64,000 nt of DNA from Streptomyces sp. SCL15-4 (GCF_033366695.1 NZ_JAOBTQ010000001.1:3844001-3908000); one strand, 5' to 3'. Positions 26,430 through 35,850 are shown, numbered from the stretch's first letter. Numbers and translations: made by a program. Notes: a model not told the origin generated them from the letters alone.

Positions 26430-29400
26430 TCACCCGGAGCCTTCGGGGCCGTCGCCCAGCAGCTCCCGCAGTTCCTCCAGGACCGCCTGTTCGTCCGTGC
26501 CGTCCAGTGCCTCGCGCGCCGCGCGCCAGGCGTCGTACGCCTCCGTCCGCCGCCCCCGCTCACGCAGCAGGAACCCGTGCTGGTGCAGGGCCAGCCCGCC
26601 CATGTAGCGGTCGGCGCGGGCGTCGGCCCGGCGCAGCAGCTCGGCGCACTCGTCGGCCGCCCGTCCGGTCCGCCCCAGCCGCCGCAGCGCGCGGACCAGG
26701 CCGAGGCGGGTCTGGGCCTCGCCGTGCCAGTCGCCGTGGTCGCCGAGGATGCGCAGGCTCTCCTCGAAGTGCCGGGCGGCGGCCTCCGGTTCACCGAGGG
26801 TGAGATGGGCGTAGCCGATGTTGCAGTGCGCCGAGTGCCGCACGATGACCGCGCCGATCCTGTCCCCGATCGCCAGCGAGCGCCGGTGCTGCTCGATGGC
26901 GGCGCGCGGGTCGGTGTGCTCGTAGAGGTTGCCGAGGTGGCTGCGGGTGACGGCCTCGCCGTAGGGATCGTTCAGCAACCGCGAGTAGACGAGGCTCCGG
27001 CGCAGCGCCTCACCCGACTCCGCGAACCGCCCGAGCCCCTCCAGCAGCAGCCCCCGGTTGTTCAGGCAGCGGCGGATCCGCGAGACCATGCCGAGCCGTC
27101 CCCAGATCTCCAGGGCCTGGTCGGTGAGGGCGAGGGAGTCGTTCTGCCGGCCGGTCAGGAAGTGCAGGGCGGCGAGGTCGCACAGCGCGTACGCCTCGGC
27201 GGCCGGGTCTCCCAGCCGCCGCGCCGCCCGGAGACCTGCCCGCCCCAGCACTTCCATCTCGGCGACCCGGCCGCTGCGCTGCACATAGGGCAGGAGCAGC
27301 CGCGTGAGCGCCGAGAGGTGGGCGGCGGTTTGCGGATCACCGGTGTCCGCGTTCCGCGCCACCAGCGCGACGACGTTCTCCAGCTCCACCTCGCCCCAGG
27401 CGAACGCCTCCTCGGCCGACTCGAAGGCCGCGAGGGCGGCCACGTCCGCCGCGTGCCCGGCGGGCTGTGCGGCGGTCGGCCGCCGCCGGTCGTCCTGGTC
27501 GACGCCGGGCCCGGTGATCGCCGTCAGCACCCGCTCGGCCACGGCCGCGTACCAGCGCAGGGCGACGAGATCGGCGGTGCCGGTGTCCGGGTCCGAGGTC
27601 GCGTCCGCGGCGGTGGTCCGCGCGTCGGCGTCGGCCAGCTCGCGGGCGAAGTCGCGGACGAGGTCGTGGGGCGCGTACCGGCCGTACGCCGTCTCCTCCA
27701 GCAGGGCGACGTCGACCAGGCGGTCCAGCGCGGCCTCGGCACGCCGCTCGTCGGTGCCGGTGAGACGGGCGATCAGCGGCGCGCCGTACGTCGGCAGGTC
27801 GAGCGCGCCGATACGGCACAGGGCGAGGGCCGCGTCCCGGTCGGCCTCGCGCTCGGCGGCGGCCAGCGCGTCGTGCGCGACGGCCAGGGAGCGGCGGACG
27901 CTCAGGTCGTCGTACTCCAGGTGGTGCAGCCGGCTGCCGGTGTCGGCGAGCTGACCGGCGAGGACGTCCGGGGTGAGGGCGCGGCGGGCGGCGAGCCGGG
28001 CGGCGACCACCCGCAGCGCCAGCGGGAGCCGGCCGGTCAGCTCGACCAGTGGATGGCCGGGGTCCAGCCCCGCGCGTCCGCTCACCGCGCGCAGCAGGGC
28101 CGCGCTGTCCTCGCCGGTCAGCGGGGAGAGCGGGAAGCGCCGGGCGCCGTCGAGAGCGGTGAGCGGCGAGCGGCTGGTGACGATCACCGCGCAGCCGGGG
28201 CCGGCCGGGAGCAGCGGCCGCACCTGGGCCGCGTTCGCCGCGTCGTCCAGCACCAGCAGGAGGCGGGCGGGGGCGAGCAGTGAGCGGAGCAACGCGGCGG
28301 CGGCGTCGGGGTGTTCGGGGATGTTCCGGGGGCCGACGCCGAGGTCGCGCAGCAGTGCGGTGAGCGCCTGGGTGGCGGTGAGCGGGGTCATGCCGGGGGT
28401 GGCGCCGTGCAGATTGACGTAGAGCTGGCCGTCGGTGAAGCGTTCCCGCAGCTCATGGGCCACGTGCAGGGCCAGGGCGCTCTTGCCGACACCGGCCATG
28501 CCGCTGATCACCGCGACGCCCGGGGCCGGGGCGGGCGGCCCGGTCAGCGCCCGGCACAGCTCGCGCCGTACGTCCGTCCGGCCGGTGAAGTGGGCCGGCG
28601 GGGCGGGCAACTGGGCCGGGCGCGGGGTCTGCGGGACGGACGGCTCGGAGCCGGCGGCCGTGGGCTCGGCGGCGGAGGCGGCATCGGCCGGCCGGGGAGC
28701 CGCGGGCACGGGGGAGGTGCCGGGCGGCGCGGCAAAGGCGGGCCCGGTGGTGTCGCGGGCGCTGTCCTCGCCGGCATCCGTGGACGAGCCGCCGTCACCG
28801 GCGGCCGCCTCCCTTCCCGCCCGGCCTTCCGGCCGGTCATCGTCACGTGCCTGACCGCCGAAGTCGCGCAGCACCTCGACATGTGCCTCGCGGACCGCCG
28901 GGCCGGGCTCGATGCCGAGTTCCTCCACCAGACGGGCGCGCAGATCGCGGTGGACGGCGAGGGCCTCGGCCTGGCGCCCGGTGCGGTGCAGGGCGAGCAT
29001 CAGCTGGCGGTGGTACGCCTCGCGCAGCGGATGCTCGGCGACCAGCGCGGACAGCTCGGGCACCAGAGCGGCCAGGCGGGTGCCGCCGAGGGCGAGTTCG
29101 GCGTCGTAGCGCCATTCCAGCAGGAGCAGCCGGGCCTGTTCCAGGCGCTGCGCGAAGGCGTAGCCGCCGATGTCGGCGGGGAGTCCGCCGAGCGGGGCGC
29201 CGCGCCACAGCGCAAGCGCGCCGGAGCAGGCCCGCAGGACGCCCGGCCAGTCCCGCCGGGCGTGCGCGGCACGCGCCTCGGCGACCCGGGCGTCGAAGAC
29301 GTGCACGTCCAGCTCGCCGTGGTCGACCCGCAGCACATAGCCCGGCGGTACGGCCCGCAGCCGCTCGGGATCGTCCAGGAGCCGGCGCAGCCGGGTGACG

Positions 29401-29657
29401 TGGTTGTGCAGGGATGCCTGCGCGGAGACGGGCGGCGCGCCGCCCCACAGCGCGTCCTTCAGCACCTCGACCGAGACGACCCGGCCGGGCTCCAGCAGCA
29501 ACGCGGCGAGCAGGGCACGGACCTTGGGACTGCCGATGGACCGGACGTGCCCGTCACCCGAGGCTTCGGAAGGGGGCTCGTACGGAACTCCGTACGACGG
29601 GCGGTCGTAGAGGACCGGCGGTCCCAGCAGTCCGAAGCGCAGCTCGCACCGCCGCAT
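26430..29657 (-). CDS. AfsR/SARP-family regulator with NB-ARC and TPR domains
   Basis: 1075 residues. An OmpR-like winged helix (about 6-110; KVRALLAALLLEPGRVVSVE) and a bacterial transcriptional activator domain (115-265; HRQLMLALHRTGRQAEALAV) are followed by a Pro/Ala-rich linker, an NB-ARC STAND ATPase (Walker A GMAGVGKS at 386-393, LLLVLDDAANAAQVRPLLP as Walker B) and C-terminal tetratricopeptide repeats from about 840 on. This is the AfsR type that controls secondary metabolism or development. No biosynthetic cluster is adjacent. The ATG at 29657 has GGAG seven bases ahead. Confidence 0.9.
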   Translation of the reverse strand: MRRCELRFGLLGPPVLYDRPSYGVPYEPPSEASGDGHVRSIGSPKVRALLAALLLEPGRVVSVEVLKDALWGGAPPVSAQASLHNHVTRLRRLLDDPERLRAVPPGYVLRVDHGELDVHVFDARVAEARAAHARRDWPGVLRACSGALALWRGAPLGGLPADIGGYAFAQRLEQARLLLLEWRYDAELALGGTRLAALVPELSALVAEHPLREAYHRQLMLALHRTGRQAEALAVHRDLRARLVEELGIEPGPAVREAHVEVLRDFGGQARDDDRPEGRAGREAAAGDGGSSTDAGEDSARDTTGPAFAAPPGTSPVPAAPRPADAASAAEPTAAGSEPSVPQTPRPAQLPAPPAHFTGRTDVRRELCRALTGPPAPAPGVAVISGMAGVGKSALALHVAHELRERFTDGQLYVNLHGATPGMTPLTATQALTALLRDLGVGPRNIPEHPDAAAALLRSLLAPARLLLVLDDAANAAQVRPLLPAGPGCAVIVTSRSPLTALDGARRFPLSPLTGEDSAALLRAVSGRAGLDPGHPLVELTGRLPLALRVVAARLAARRALTPDVLAGQLADTGSRLHHLEYDDLSVRRSLAVAHDALAAAEREADRDAALALCRIGALDLPTYGAPLIARLTGTDERRAEAALDRLVDVALLEETAYGRYAPHDLVRDFARELADADARTTAADATSDPDTGTADLVALRWYAAVAERVLTAITGPGVDQDDRRRPTAAQPAGHAADVAALAAFESAEEAFAWGEVELENVVALVARNADTGDPQTAAHLSALTRLLLPYVQRSGRVAEMEVLGRAGLRAARRLGDPAAEAYALCDLAALHFLTGRQNDSLALTDQALEIWGRLGMVSRIRRCLNNRGLLLEGLGRFAESGEALRRSLVYSRLLNDPYGEAVTRSHLGNLYEHTDPRAAIEQHRRSLAIGDRIGAVIVRHSAHCNIGYAHLTLGEPEAAARHFEESLRILGDHGDWHGEAQTRLGLVRALRRLGRTGRAADECAELLRRADARADRYMGGLALHQHGFLLRERGRRTEAYDAWRAAREALDGTDEQAVLEELRELLGDGPEGSG

Positions 29658-30001
29658 CACGCCGCTCCACAGCCTTCCCGCACGGCCGGGACCGACCGCG
29701 CTCCGCGGCGGGCGTGTGCCCGCCGTTGCCTGGCGGAAACCCGCCTTGTCCACAACGGTTTCCCGCCACTTCCTGACCACTGAACGGCCGACGGAATCCA
29801 CCCTTCCGCGGGCCTTTTCCCGCTGCCGACGGTCCGGTTCCGGCCACCCGTCCGGCGGCCCGCCGCCGAACCGTTGGCCACATGTTAGCGATCCGTTGGC
29901 GAATCCTGATGTGATCATTCCATCGGATCTGGCTCGACGGCGCGCGCGTATGTCGCGTAACTCGGGGGAGTGTCGCCGCAGGCCGGATCCGGGGACGACA
30001 A
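29658..30001. other. Upstream region of the SARP gene
   Basis: About 340 bp without a supported gene. It holds a perfect DnaA-type 9-mer TTGTCCACA (29746-29754) about 90 bp before the SARP start. A+T-richer sequence at 29880-29930 (around TTAGCGATCCGTTGGCGAAT) is the likely promoter zone. Confidence 0.55.
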
Positions 30002-30036
30002 GGGCCCCGGCCGGCGGAGGTGAACGACCGGGGCCC
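30002..30036 (-). terminator. Hairpin after the accessory operon
   Basis: GGGCCCCGG and CCGGGGCCC form a perfect 9-bp stem about 115 bp past the stop of the zinc-ribbon gene and ahead of the SARP promoter. It probably ends the three-gene accessory operon. Confidence 0.55.
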
Positions 30037-30152
30037 CGTCCCGCCTTTCGCGACCTGATCGCCCGCGCGCACCACCGCGTCACGCCCTGCCCGCAACGTG
30101 TGCCCCGGCCCTTCTCAGAGCCGCTTCCGGACGCGAGCCCGGGACCTGCGCC

Positions 30153-30833
30153 CTACACCAGCAGCATCCCGCCCGGCTGCTCGTCCCAGTCCAGACCGAA
30201 CCGGTGCGGAGCACCCAGGCCGCGCAGTTTCGCCTCCCGCCGGGTCATGAACCGCCGCACCTCGTCGGCCAGCACCTCCCGCAGTCCCGCCCACGCCTCA
30301 TGGCGGCCGTCCGGGACGACGGGAATGCCGTGCGGCGGCCCGGCCCCGGCGTCCTGTCCCTGCTCGTGCGCCCACCGTCCGTCCGGCTGCCACCTGATCC
30401 AGGCGGAGTTCCTGATCGCGTTCTTCAGGGAGGCCACGTTGTAGCGGTATCCGAGTCGTTTCAGGCAATAGTCCAGCGCGTCCACGGTCATGGGCTCGCC
30501 CGTCGCGAGCAGCACCAGTCGGCTCACTCCCTCCAGGCTGCGGGGGCCGGGCAAGGGACCGTGCCGGTAAAGGCTGTACATGCCCTGTCCGGCCCAGCAG
30601 AACCGCCGGTCGGGCGAGAGCACCGCGTTGGCGCTGGGAACGGCGATCTCGCACCCGTGATCGCGCTGTGCCAGGCGGACGAAGTCACGGACGTGCAGCG
30701 GCGAGCGGACCGAGCAGGCGATCGCGTACAGGATCTCCGGACGGCTCGCCCAACGCGGTCCCCCGCACCCGCAGCGCTTCTTCTCCCAGGCGGACAGGCG
30801 GGCTCCGCACACCCGGCAGGCGTCCGCTGTCAC
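30153..30833 (-). CDS. Zinc-ribbon protein with two winged-helix-like domains, third gene of accessory operon
   Basis: 226 residues, not recognised as a named protein. The N terminus has a probable zinc ribbon (CRVCG ... CGCG, Cys6/9/21/23). Next is a segment resembling a HARE-HTH winged helix (RPEILYAIACSVRSPLHVRD to GQGMYSLYRHG), then a second possible winged helix (RLVLLATGEPMTVDALDYCL to NSAWIRWQPDGRW). The C-terminal ~60 residues are helical. It follows the AAA ATPase by 31 bp. A DNA-binding role with the ATPase is inferred from domain content and operon only. Confidence 0.75.
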   Translation of the reverse strand: MTADACRVCGARLSAWEKKRCGCGGPRWASRPEILYAIACSVRSPLHVRDFVRLAQRDHGCEIAVPSANAVLSPDRRFCWAGQGMYSLYRHGPLPGPRSLEGVSRLVLLATGEPMTVDALDYCLKRLGYRYNVASLKNAIRNSAWIRWQPDGRWAHEQGQDAGAGPPHGIPVVPDGRHEAWAGLREVLADEVRRFMTRREAKLRGLGAPHRFGLDWDEQPGGMLLV

Positions 30834-30864
30834 GTCGGCCTTCCGCAGGACGGCGACAACCGGC

Positions 30865-32196
30865 TCATCCGGTGCTCCAGTCGAGCGTCATGGGCAGCGG
30901 CCCCGCCACGACAGGGCCGATGTCCTCCTCGGTGTCCGGTCCCACCGCGTCCAGGTAGCGCACCACGTCCCGCTCGTCGATGGTCACCAGGTTGTCCCCG
31001 GAGGCGGCCTCGATCAGGCCCTGTGCCTTGCGCAGCACGTCGCGCGGCTTGCGGTTCGACCGGCTGAACAGCGCCGCCACGGCGTCCATCGTGAACGGAT
31101 AGACATCACCGCGCGACCGGTCCTCGTTCTTGCGAGCGGCGGCGAGGTACTTGGAGAGGAGCTTCACGGCCGCGTCGAGGTCGCGCAGCGCCGGCAGGAC
31201 CACGATCCGGTGCTTGTTCGCCTCCGAGATCTCGAAGGTCGGCAGGTCCGCCAGTTCCCAGGCCGTGCCGATGGTGAGTGCCGCCCGCGGGTGCATGGTG
31301 ACCACGACGCTGAGCATGTCGGCCATCGGCAGCGTTTCGAGGATGATGTCGCGGAACCGTTCGGTTTCGAGATCGCGCTTGGCCTTCGCCGTCGTGGTGC
31401 TCGCGAGATCCTCCAGCTGGTCGCAGCACAGCAGGACGTGTTTCATGCCCGCGGCCGCCGCGAAGAGGAGGAAGGTCGCGAGGTACACGGCGCCGTTCCG
31501 GGTGCGCGAAGCGGGCTTGACCTTGTCCAGGTAGTCCTGGGCCACCGTCGGATCGGCGTCGCACAGAGCCAGGATGAGCTTGTCGTCCGGCGGGCCCAGA
31601 GTACGGCCCCGCAGATCCCGGTGGTGCTCGATCACGATCTTCGCCAGGCTCTGCGGATCGTCCGTCGCGGTCCGCGCCACGAACGCCTCGCGCAGGCGCT
31701 GCACGAGCGTGGGGCCCGTGTCGTCCGCGCGGAAGTCCGTCGCGTACTCGACGGCGGTGAAAAGGGCCGCGTTCAGGGACCGGATCTGGGCGGTGTCGAA
31801 GCTCGTCAGCAGCCCGCAGATCGGTTCCTCGGCAGCGTCCTCCTCGTCGAGGCCACAGCTCAGGTACGCGGCGCGGCCGAAGTCCTCGTTGAGGCTGCCC
31901 GTCAGGTGCTGCATGAGCACCGACTTCCCGAAACCACGGGCGTCGGAGTCGCCCGGCCCGGTTCCGGTCGACCACAGATAGCCGAACCGGAGGCCGGAGA
32001 AGGCCGACCCGAGTACGAACTTCTCGACGGCCTCCTCCAGTTTGTCCGGATTGACGTCAGGCTCGTAGAGCAGTCCGTTCTCTCGCATGTCGGCGCCGCC
32101 GAGGCGGGCGATACCGGTGGTCGGGAAAGGGTTGTGGCGCAGCCCCCACTGCTTCTTCAGCCAGACGGGGCCCGCGCTGCGAGCGGAAGCGGTCAT
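30865..32196 (-). CDS. ORC/Cdc6-like AAA ATPase, second gene of accessory operon
   Basis: 443 residues. The Walker A region is unusual: a GTGPGDSDA stretch precedes the actual RGFGKSVLMQHL. Walker B is probably KHVLLCCDQLEDL, with Gln rather than Glu after the Asp. LSVVVTMHPRAALTIG may hold sensor 1, and a C-terminal winged-helix-like region follows (PRDVLRKAQGLIEAASGDN). The N-terminal WGLRHNPFPTTG motif is typical of ATPases that act on DNA. The start is 4 bp after the stop of the first gene, so they are tightly coupled. Exact function unknown. Confidence 0.78.
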   Translation of the reverse strand: MTASARSAGPVWLKKQWGLRHNPFPTTGIARLGGADMRENGLLYEPDVNPDKLEEAVEKFVLGSAFSGLRFGYLWSTGTGPGDSDARGFGKSVLMQHLTGSLNEDFGRAAYLSCGLDEEDAAEEPICGLLTSFDTAQIRSLNAALFTAVEYATDFRADDTGPTLVQRLREAFVARTATDDPQSLAKIVIEHHRDLRGRTLGPPDDKLILALCDADPTVAQDYLDKVKPASRTRNGAVYLATFLLFAAAAGMKHVLLCCDQLEDLASTTTAKAKRDLETERFRDIILETLPMADMLSVVVTMHPRAALTIGTAWELADLPTFEISEANKHRIVVLPALRDLDAAVKLLSKYLAAARKNEDRSRGDVYPFTMDAVAALFSRSNRKPRDVLRKAQGLIEAASGDNLVTIDERDVVRYLDAVGPDTEEDIGPVVAGPLPMTLDWSTG

Positions 32197-32200
32197 CGGG

Positions 32201-33463
32201 TCAGGTCTCCTTGGTGGCGGTCGAAAGGGCGGGGTGGGCCGGGCTCTCCGGAGCGACGCTGATCACGTTGAACACGCGTCGCAGTCCGCTCGCGCTGGGA
32301 ATGATCAGCGGTCTGGTGGAGGCGGGGGCACCGCGCATGGATGCCTGGTCGAGGTGGATGCGCAGGCCGAGCCCGGGGTGTTCGCCCGCGAGGGCTTCGC
32401 GGAGCGCCCGGTCGAACTCGTCGTCGCTGATCCTCTGCTTCCAGCAGACGGCCGCCCGCAGCTGCCAGACCGGCAGGTACATGCCGCCGGCCGCGTCGGA
32501 ACGCTGCTCGCGCCACACCGCCCAGAGGGTGTCCAGAGCGGCCCGGCGCACCTCCTTGCCGACCCGGCGTCTGATCTCGACACCAGCACCGCTCCCGGTG
32601 ACCAGGGCGGTGGACCACAGTCGCATCGCCGACGGGCCCGGCGCGTAATAGCTGAAGTTGGCCAGCCCGAGGAACCGCGTCCACCTGCGCAGCAGCTCGA
32701 GGCTGATGTAGTCCAGGGAGCAGCCGGCGGCGCTGAAGACCAGCCGTGCCATGGCCTCCTCGCAGGTCGTGGCGAACTGCTTCCGGCCGAGTTCCTTCTG
32801 CCGGGCACGCGCCCGCTCCTCGATGCGGCGGACGTAACCGCGAACGCCCTCGTCGACGGCCTCGGGCGTGGCCGTCCAGCCGAGTGCGCCCTGAGCCACC
32901 GCTTCCACGGCGAACCGCACGAAGTCGTCGAGGTACGCCTCATTGGACCGGTACGCCGAGGCGCTGAACCGCAGGAGCGGGATCGTCAGATGCGTGCCCT
33001 CGCTGTCCGGCCTGGCTCCCAGCAGGCGCAGGAAACCTTCGAACTGCGGGTGGGTGGAGAGCAGCACGCCGGTGAGCGCGTTGTACGCGGCGCGGCGGTC
33101 TTCGGCGACCAGGGCCGCCCACCGCTCACCCGCCGGGGTCGGCGTGAACACCGAATCCGCGTGTGCGTAGGCGGAGTTGGGACCGGAAGGAAGGATGTGC
33201 CGCTCGACCCAGCCGAGCCGCATGAGTTCCTTCAGGACGTCGACGGTGTTGTGGACGTACTTCTTGGTGTCCGACCGGGCCAGCTCCCATTTCCGCGCGG
33301 AGTACGAGCCGTCGGTGTCACCGTCCCGCGCCACGCCGGCGGCTCGGTCGACGAGAGCACGGCGTACCTGCTCGAACGTCGCTCCCTGCGCGACCTGCCG
33401 GAGAGCGACCTCGACATAAGCGAGGTCCTGCAACCGCGGAATCCCCACTCCTCCGACGCTCAC
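32201..33463 (-). CDS. Winged-helix-like protein of unknown function, first gene of accessory operon
   Basis: 420 residues, not recognised. An N-terminal winged-helix-like part (TKKYVHNTVDVLKELMRLGW with a wing ending FTPTPAGERW) is followed by a long helical middle region (RRIEERARARQKELGRKQFA), and a C-terminal segment that again looks like a winged helix (MYLPVWQLRAAVCWKQRISD then DEFDRALREAL). No nuclease or methylase motif is seen. The GTG at 33463 has GGAGG eight bases upstream; the longer open frame to 33712 has no such signal. It heads the operon with the AAA ATPase and zinc-ribbon genes. Confidence 0.75.
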   Translation of the reverse strand: MSVGGVGIPRLQDLAYVEVALRQVAQGATFEQVRRALVDRAAGVARDGDTDGSYSARKWELARSDTKKYVHNTVDVLKELMRLGWVERHILPSGPNSAYAHADSVFTPTPAGERWAALVAEDRRAAYNALTGVLLSTHPQFEGFLRLLGARPDSEGTHLTIPLLRFSASAYRSNEAYLDDFVRFAVEAVAQGALGWTATPEAVDEGVRGYVRRIEERARARQKELGRKQFATTCEEAMARLVFSAAGCSLDYISLELLRRWTRFLGLANFSYYAPGPSAMRLWSTALVTGSGAGVEIRRRVGKEVRRAALDTLWAVWREQRSDAAGGMYLPVWQLRAAVCWKQRISDDEFDRALREALAGEHPGLGLRIHLDQASMRGAPASTRPLIIPSASGLRRVFNVISVAPESPAHPALSTATKET

Positions 33464-33934
33464 CGCCGTCGTCCTCCGCGATAAGGGACGTCCGCGACCG
33501 CGAAGACCGGCAGCACCACCCGCGAGCCCGGCCCATCCCGCCAGTCCGTACAGCGCACCAGGCGCATGAATCCTCCGATGACGTATCGCCGTGCTGGAGA
33601 ACCCCACTGTCACTACAACGGGCGTGCGCCACAAGGCCGTTGTCGATGGTTCCATCCTCATGGGGCATGAGAGCCGGAACATTCTCATAAGAGAGCCGGA
33701 GCCGGACCTCACCCCGAGCGCGGGGGCGAGTGATCACCCACGTCCTCGGCCTCGCACGCCGGCGAGTGGCAGTGGCCGGGCGGGCAGGCAGGCAGGCAGG
33801 CAGGCAGGAGATCCACCGCACACCGCCCGGCGGCTCGCCTCCGCTTCGCGTCCCGCCGGCGGCCGTAGCCGGTGGACCGGCACTACTCGGGCGGCGAGGC
33901 GGACGGCGGAATGGCGGCTTCGGGTCGAACAAAA
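33464..33934. other. Leader region of the accessory operon
   Basis: About 470 bp with no supported gene between the operon and the tRNA-Thr terminator. It contains an inverted repeat CTCATGGGGCATGAG (33657-33671), a twice-repeated GAGAGCCGGA about 25 bp apart just after it, and a GGCA microsatellite. The inverted repeat lies about 195 bp before the first gene and could be an operator. Confidence 0.5.
33783..33808 (+). repeat. GGCA tetranucleotide microsatellite
   Basis: Six perfect tandem copies of GGCA plus GG. It is intergenic, between the accessory operon and tRNA-Thr. Such repeats can change copy number by slippage. Confidence 0.9.
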
Positions 33935-33967
33935 AAGCCCGGCTCGGACACTGTCCGAGCCGGGCTT
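33929..33967 (-). terminator. Rho-independent terminator of tRNA-Thr
   Basis: AAGCCCGGCTCGGACA and its exact complement form a 16-bp stem with a single central base, followed on the minus strand by TTTTTTGTT. It is the most canonical intrinsic terminator in the window and lies directly after the tRNA. Confidence 0.93.
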
Positions 33968-33971
33968 CACG

Positions 33972-34048
33972 TGGAGCCGCTTTCGGGATTCGAACCCGAG
34001 ACCTACGCATTACGAGTGCGTTGCTCTGGCCATCTGAGCTAAAGCGGC
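33972..34048 (-). tRNA. tRNA-Thr (anticodon CGT)
   Basis: Acceptor arms GCCGCTT and AAGCGGC pair, the T arm contains GGTTCGAATCC, and the anticodon loop CTCGTAA gives CGT, which reads ACG. A discriminator T and an encoded CCA follow (33975-33972). It marks the right edge of the accessory block; tRNA genes are common integration sites, but I found no integrase or duplicated tRNA end. Confidence 0.95.
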
Positions 34049-34155
34049 GTGCTGCTCACACCATGGTGCGATCGGCAACGTCGGTAAGTCTACACAGTTT
34101 CCCGGAGTGCTTCGTACCCACCCCGGAGCAGGCGGTCCGGGGTGGGTGGGAGGGG

Positions 34156-35775
34156 CTAGGAGCAGCGCTTTCCGGGAGCCGGCGGGGTGCCTCGGAGGAG
34201 GTAGGTGTCGATCGCCGTGTCGACGCAGCCGCTGCCCCGCCCGTACGCCGTGTGGCCGTCGCCGTCGTACGTCAGCAGCCGGGCCGAGGAAAGCTGGCCG
34301 GCCAGGGACCGGGCCCAGCGGTAGGGCGTCGCCGGGTCGCGGACCGTGCCGACCACCACGATCGGCGCCGCTCCCTTCGCCTCGATGCGGTGCGGCTCGC
34401 CGGTGGCCCGCACCGGCCAGTACGCGCAGTTCAGGGAGGCCCAGGCCAGGCCGGGGCCGAAGACCGGGGACGCCTTCTCGAACGTGGGCAGCGCCTTCTC
34501 GACCTCCTCGGGGCCCGAGAAGGCCGCCGGCAGGTCCAGGCAGTTCACCGCCGCGTTGGCCATCATCAGGTTGCTGTAGTGGCCGTCGGCGTCCCGCTCG
34601 TAGTAGCTGTCCGAGAGAAACAGCAGGCCCGCGCCGTCGTGTTCCCTCATCGCCGAGGCCAGCGCCTCGCGCAGCTGCGGCCAGGACGCCTCGTCGTACA
34701 TCGACGCGATCACCCCGGTCGTGGCCAGCGCCTCCCCCAGCCTGCGGCCGTCCGCGTCGCCCGTCGGCAGGGGCCGGGCGTCCAGCTCTCGGAAGAACGC
34801 CCGCAGACGCTCGCCGACCCGCGCGGCACTCGTGCCCCGGCCGCCGAGCGGGCAGTCGGCGAGCCGTACGCAGTCCTTCGCGAACGCCTGGAACGCCGTC
34901 TCGAAGCCCGCCGTCTGGTCCAGGTTCAGCCGGCGGGCGTCCAGCGACGGGTCCATCGCGCCGTCCAGCACCATCCGGCCGACCCGCTCCGGGAACAGCC
35001 CCGCGTACGTCGCCCCGAGGAACGTGCCGTACGACGCCCCGACGTAGTTCAGCCTCCGGTCACCGAGCACCGACCGCAGGATGTCCATGTCCCGCGCCGC
35101 CTCGGCCGTCGAGACGTGCCGCAGCAGCCGCGCCGAGTGGGCCCCGCAGCTCTCCGCGAACCCGCGGTCCGCCTCGACCAGCGCGTCCCGTTCCTTCCGG
35201 TCGTCGGGCGTCAGGTCCGTCTGCGTGTACGCGTCCATCCGCCGGCCGTCCAGGCACTTCACGGGCTCGCTGCGGGCGACGCCCCGCGGGTCCATCGCCA
35301 CCATGTCGTAGCGGGCGCGGATCGCCGTCGGGTAGCCGAGGCCCGCGTACTGCTGGAGGTACCCCACCGCCGAGCCGCCCGGGCCGCCCGGGTTGACCAG
35401 CAGCGAGCCGAGCCGCCCTGCCGTGCCGGTGGCCTTCTTGCGGGCGACGGCGAGGCGGACGGTGCCCGCGTCGGGGCTGGCGTAGTCCAGCGGGGCCTTC
35501 ATCGTCGCGCACTCGAATCCGGGGGCACCGCACTCGCGCCAGCGCAGCCGTTGGCCGTAGTACGGCGCCAGCGCCGCCGGTGTCGAACGCGGCAGTGCGG
35601 CGAGCGCCGCCTGCACCGTTCCGGCGGCCGGCGTGGCCGGGTTGCCGGGGGAACAGGCGGACACCAGCAGCGCGCCGGCCGCGAGGAGCGTGGCCGTGAG
35701 CCGGGCCGCCGTCCGGGGGCGGGCGCCCCGGATCCGGTGGGAGCGGCGGGTGGGGGGAGATGGCCTGGTTCGCAT
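34156..35775 (-). CDS. Secreted alpha/beta-hydrolase, tripeptidyl aminopeptidase (SlpD/SlpE) family
   Basis: 539 residues. A twin-Arg-rich N terminus and hydrophobic segment ending LVSACS (lipobox) suggest a lipid-anchored exported enzyme. The nucleophile elbow GASYGTFLG, oxyanion loop NPGGPGGSAV, MDPRGVARS and a C-terminal TAP-like domain with Asp and His (TVRDPATPYRWA; YDGDGHTAYG) define the mycelium-associated tripeptidyl aminopeptidases. The gene lies alone between tRNA-Thr and the delta' gene. Confidence 0.88.
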   Translation of the reverse strand: MRTRPSPPTRRSHRIRGARPRTAARLTATLLAAGALLVSACSPGNPATPAAGTVQAALAALPRSTPAALAPYYGQRLRWRECGAPGFECATMKAPLDYASPDAGTVRLAVARKKATGTAGRLGSLLVNPGGPGGSAVGYLQQYAGLGYPTAIRARYDMVAMDPRGVARSEPVKCLDGRRMDAYTQTDLTPDDRKERDALVEADRGFAESCGAHSARLLRHVSTAEAARDMDILRSVLGDRRLNYVGASYGTFLGATYAGLFPERVGRMVLDGAMDPSLDARRLNLDQTAGFETAFQAFAKDCVRLADCPLGGRGTSAARVGERLRAFFRELDARPLPTGDADGRRLGEALATTGVIASMYDEASWPQLREALASAMREHDGAGLLFLSDSYYERDADGHYSNLMMANAAVNCLDLPAAFSGPEEVEKALPTFEKASPVFGPGLAWASLNCAYWPVRATGEPHRIEAKGAAPIVVVGTVRDPATPYRWARSLAGQLSSARLLTYDGDGHTAYGRGSGCVDTAIDTYLLRGTPPAPGKRCS

Positions 35776-35850
35776 CAGGCGAGCGTAACGCTGGGCGACG
35801 ACTCAGGTGCGCTGCGTGCGGATTGTGCCTCCTACGGGGGACCCGCCCGC

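Noticed and set aside
33783..33808. GGCA repeat as a CRISPR-like array
   Set aside because: It is a plain tetranucleotide repeat with no spacers.
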